This document shows positions 5,152 through 5,206 of a stretch of DNA of 5,206 bases, piece after piece. Under the pieces are notes generated by a model that worked only from the letters and a program-made list of their open reading frames with translations, was not told where the DNA came from and ran no database searches. The stretch is from assembly GCA_964502775.1 (NCBI GenBank), contig CAZCYE010000095.1:1-5206 (forward strand), written 5' to 3'. The DNA comes from CAZCYE01 sp964502775 (lineage in GTDB: Bacteria; Actinomycetota; Acidimicrobiia; IMCC26256; PALSA-555). How positions within the stretch are numbered: the first letter of the stretch is position 1; each line of letters begins with the position of its first letter. The translations under genes were made by a program, and so were the position numbers.

Positions 5152-5206
5152 GCACGATCGTCGACCTGTTCTGGAACCGCGTCGACCGCTCACCGGAGCG
5201 GCCGGC
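5148..5206 (+). CDS. Partial N-terminus, probably AMP-dependent acyl-CoA ligase; runs off right edge
   Basis: Nineteen residues are visible: MSTIVDLFWNRVDRSPERP. The pattern of a short start, then an aromatic/hydrophobic helix followed by R-x-x-x-x-P-[ED]-x-P, resembles the N-terminus of AMP-forming acyl-CoA ligases (LFxxRVxxxPDxPA). Those enzymes activate fatty acids with ATP and CoA. The start is well supported by a strong ribosome binding site and a 4-base overlap with the exporter stop codon. Pairing an MMPL exporter with an acyl-activating enzyme is a known arrangement in actinobacterial lipid export, which adds contextual support. The identification rests on 19 residues only, so another acyl-transfer or unrelated enzyme remains possible. 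The signature AMP-binding motifs lie beyond the window. Confidence 0.55.
   Translation, partial: MSTIVDLFWNRVDRSPERP

Noticed and set aside
4174..5193. Long open frame (339 codons) on the minus strand across the exporter's second half
   Set aside because: Its composition is rich in Arg, Gly, Asp and His with no recognisable fold, and it lies opposite a well-supported membrane protein.
1..5206. CRISPR arrays, tRNA or rRNA genes, insertion sequences, attachment sites
   Set aside because: I saw no regularly spaced repeats, tRNA-like folds, transposase motifs or terminal inverted repeats. The only repeated element recognised is the promoter box.

Overview
The window is GC-rich DNA from what looks like an actinobacterium. 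The grounds are GC-dominated third codon positions, an actinobacterial mix of protein families, and apparently leaderless promoters. It is scaffolded draft assembly: positions 2547-2646 are exactly 100 Ns, a usual placeholder for a gap of unknown size. I cannot name the species.

Layout, left to right. (1) The first 26 codons of an unrecognised minus-strand gene run off the left edge (start at 79). (2) A minus-strand gene, 225-1037, encodes a membrane-anchored BON-DUF2267 protein. (3) Divergent from it is a zinc-dependent alcohol dehydrogenase, 1147-2154, plus strand. (4) A small minus-strand gene of unknown function, 2161-2403, converges on the dehydrogenase with only 6 bases between the stop codons. 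(5) The last 22 codons of a universal stress protein lie at 2477-2546, minus strand, and the rest is lost in the gap. (6) After the gap comes an 801-residue MMPL/RND-type exporter, 2746-5151, plus strand. (7) It overlaps by ATGA the start of another gene, probably an AMP-dependent acyl-CoA ligase, which runs off the right edge.

The most interesting signal is regulatory. Four upstream regions (at 79, 1037, 2403 and 2746) carry the same arrangement: a 15-base box close to GGGACCTTCGACCCT, then 22-23 bases, then a -10-like hexamer. In three cases the predicted transcription start falls on or next to the ATG, which implies leaderless mRNAs. In the fourth, the exporter gene, it leaves a 26-base leader with a good ribosome binding site. 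The box has the GGGnC-N4-GnCCC dyad layout of DosR/DevR-type hypoxia and redox boxes and is centred near -42 each time. The gene content (universal stress protein, alcohol dehydrogenase, BON/DUF2267 protein) fits a dormancy or low-oxygen stress island. On this reading the exporter and putative acyl-CoA ligase would be a lipid-handling arm of the same regulon. The promoter pattern is read directly from the sequence. The regulator's identity and the hypoxia link are inference, because no regulator gene is in the window.
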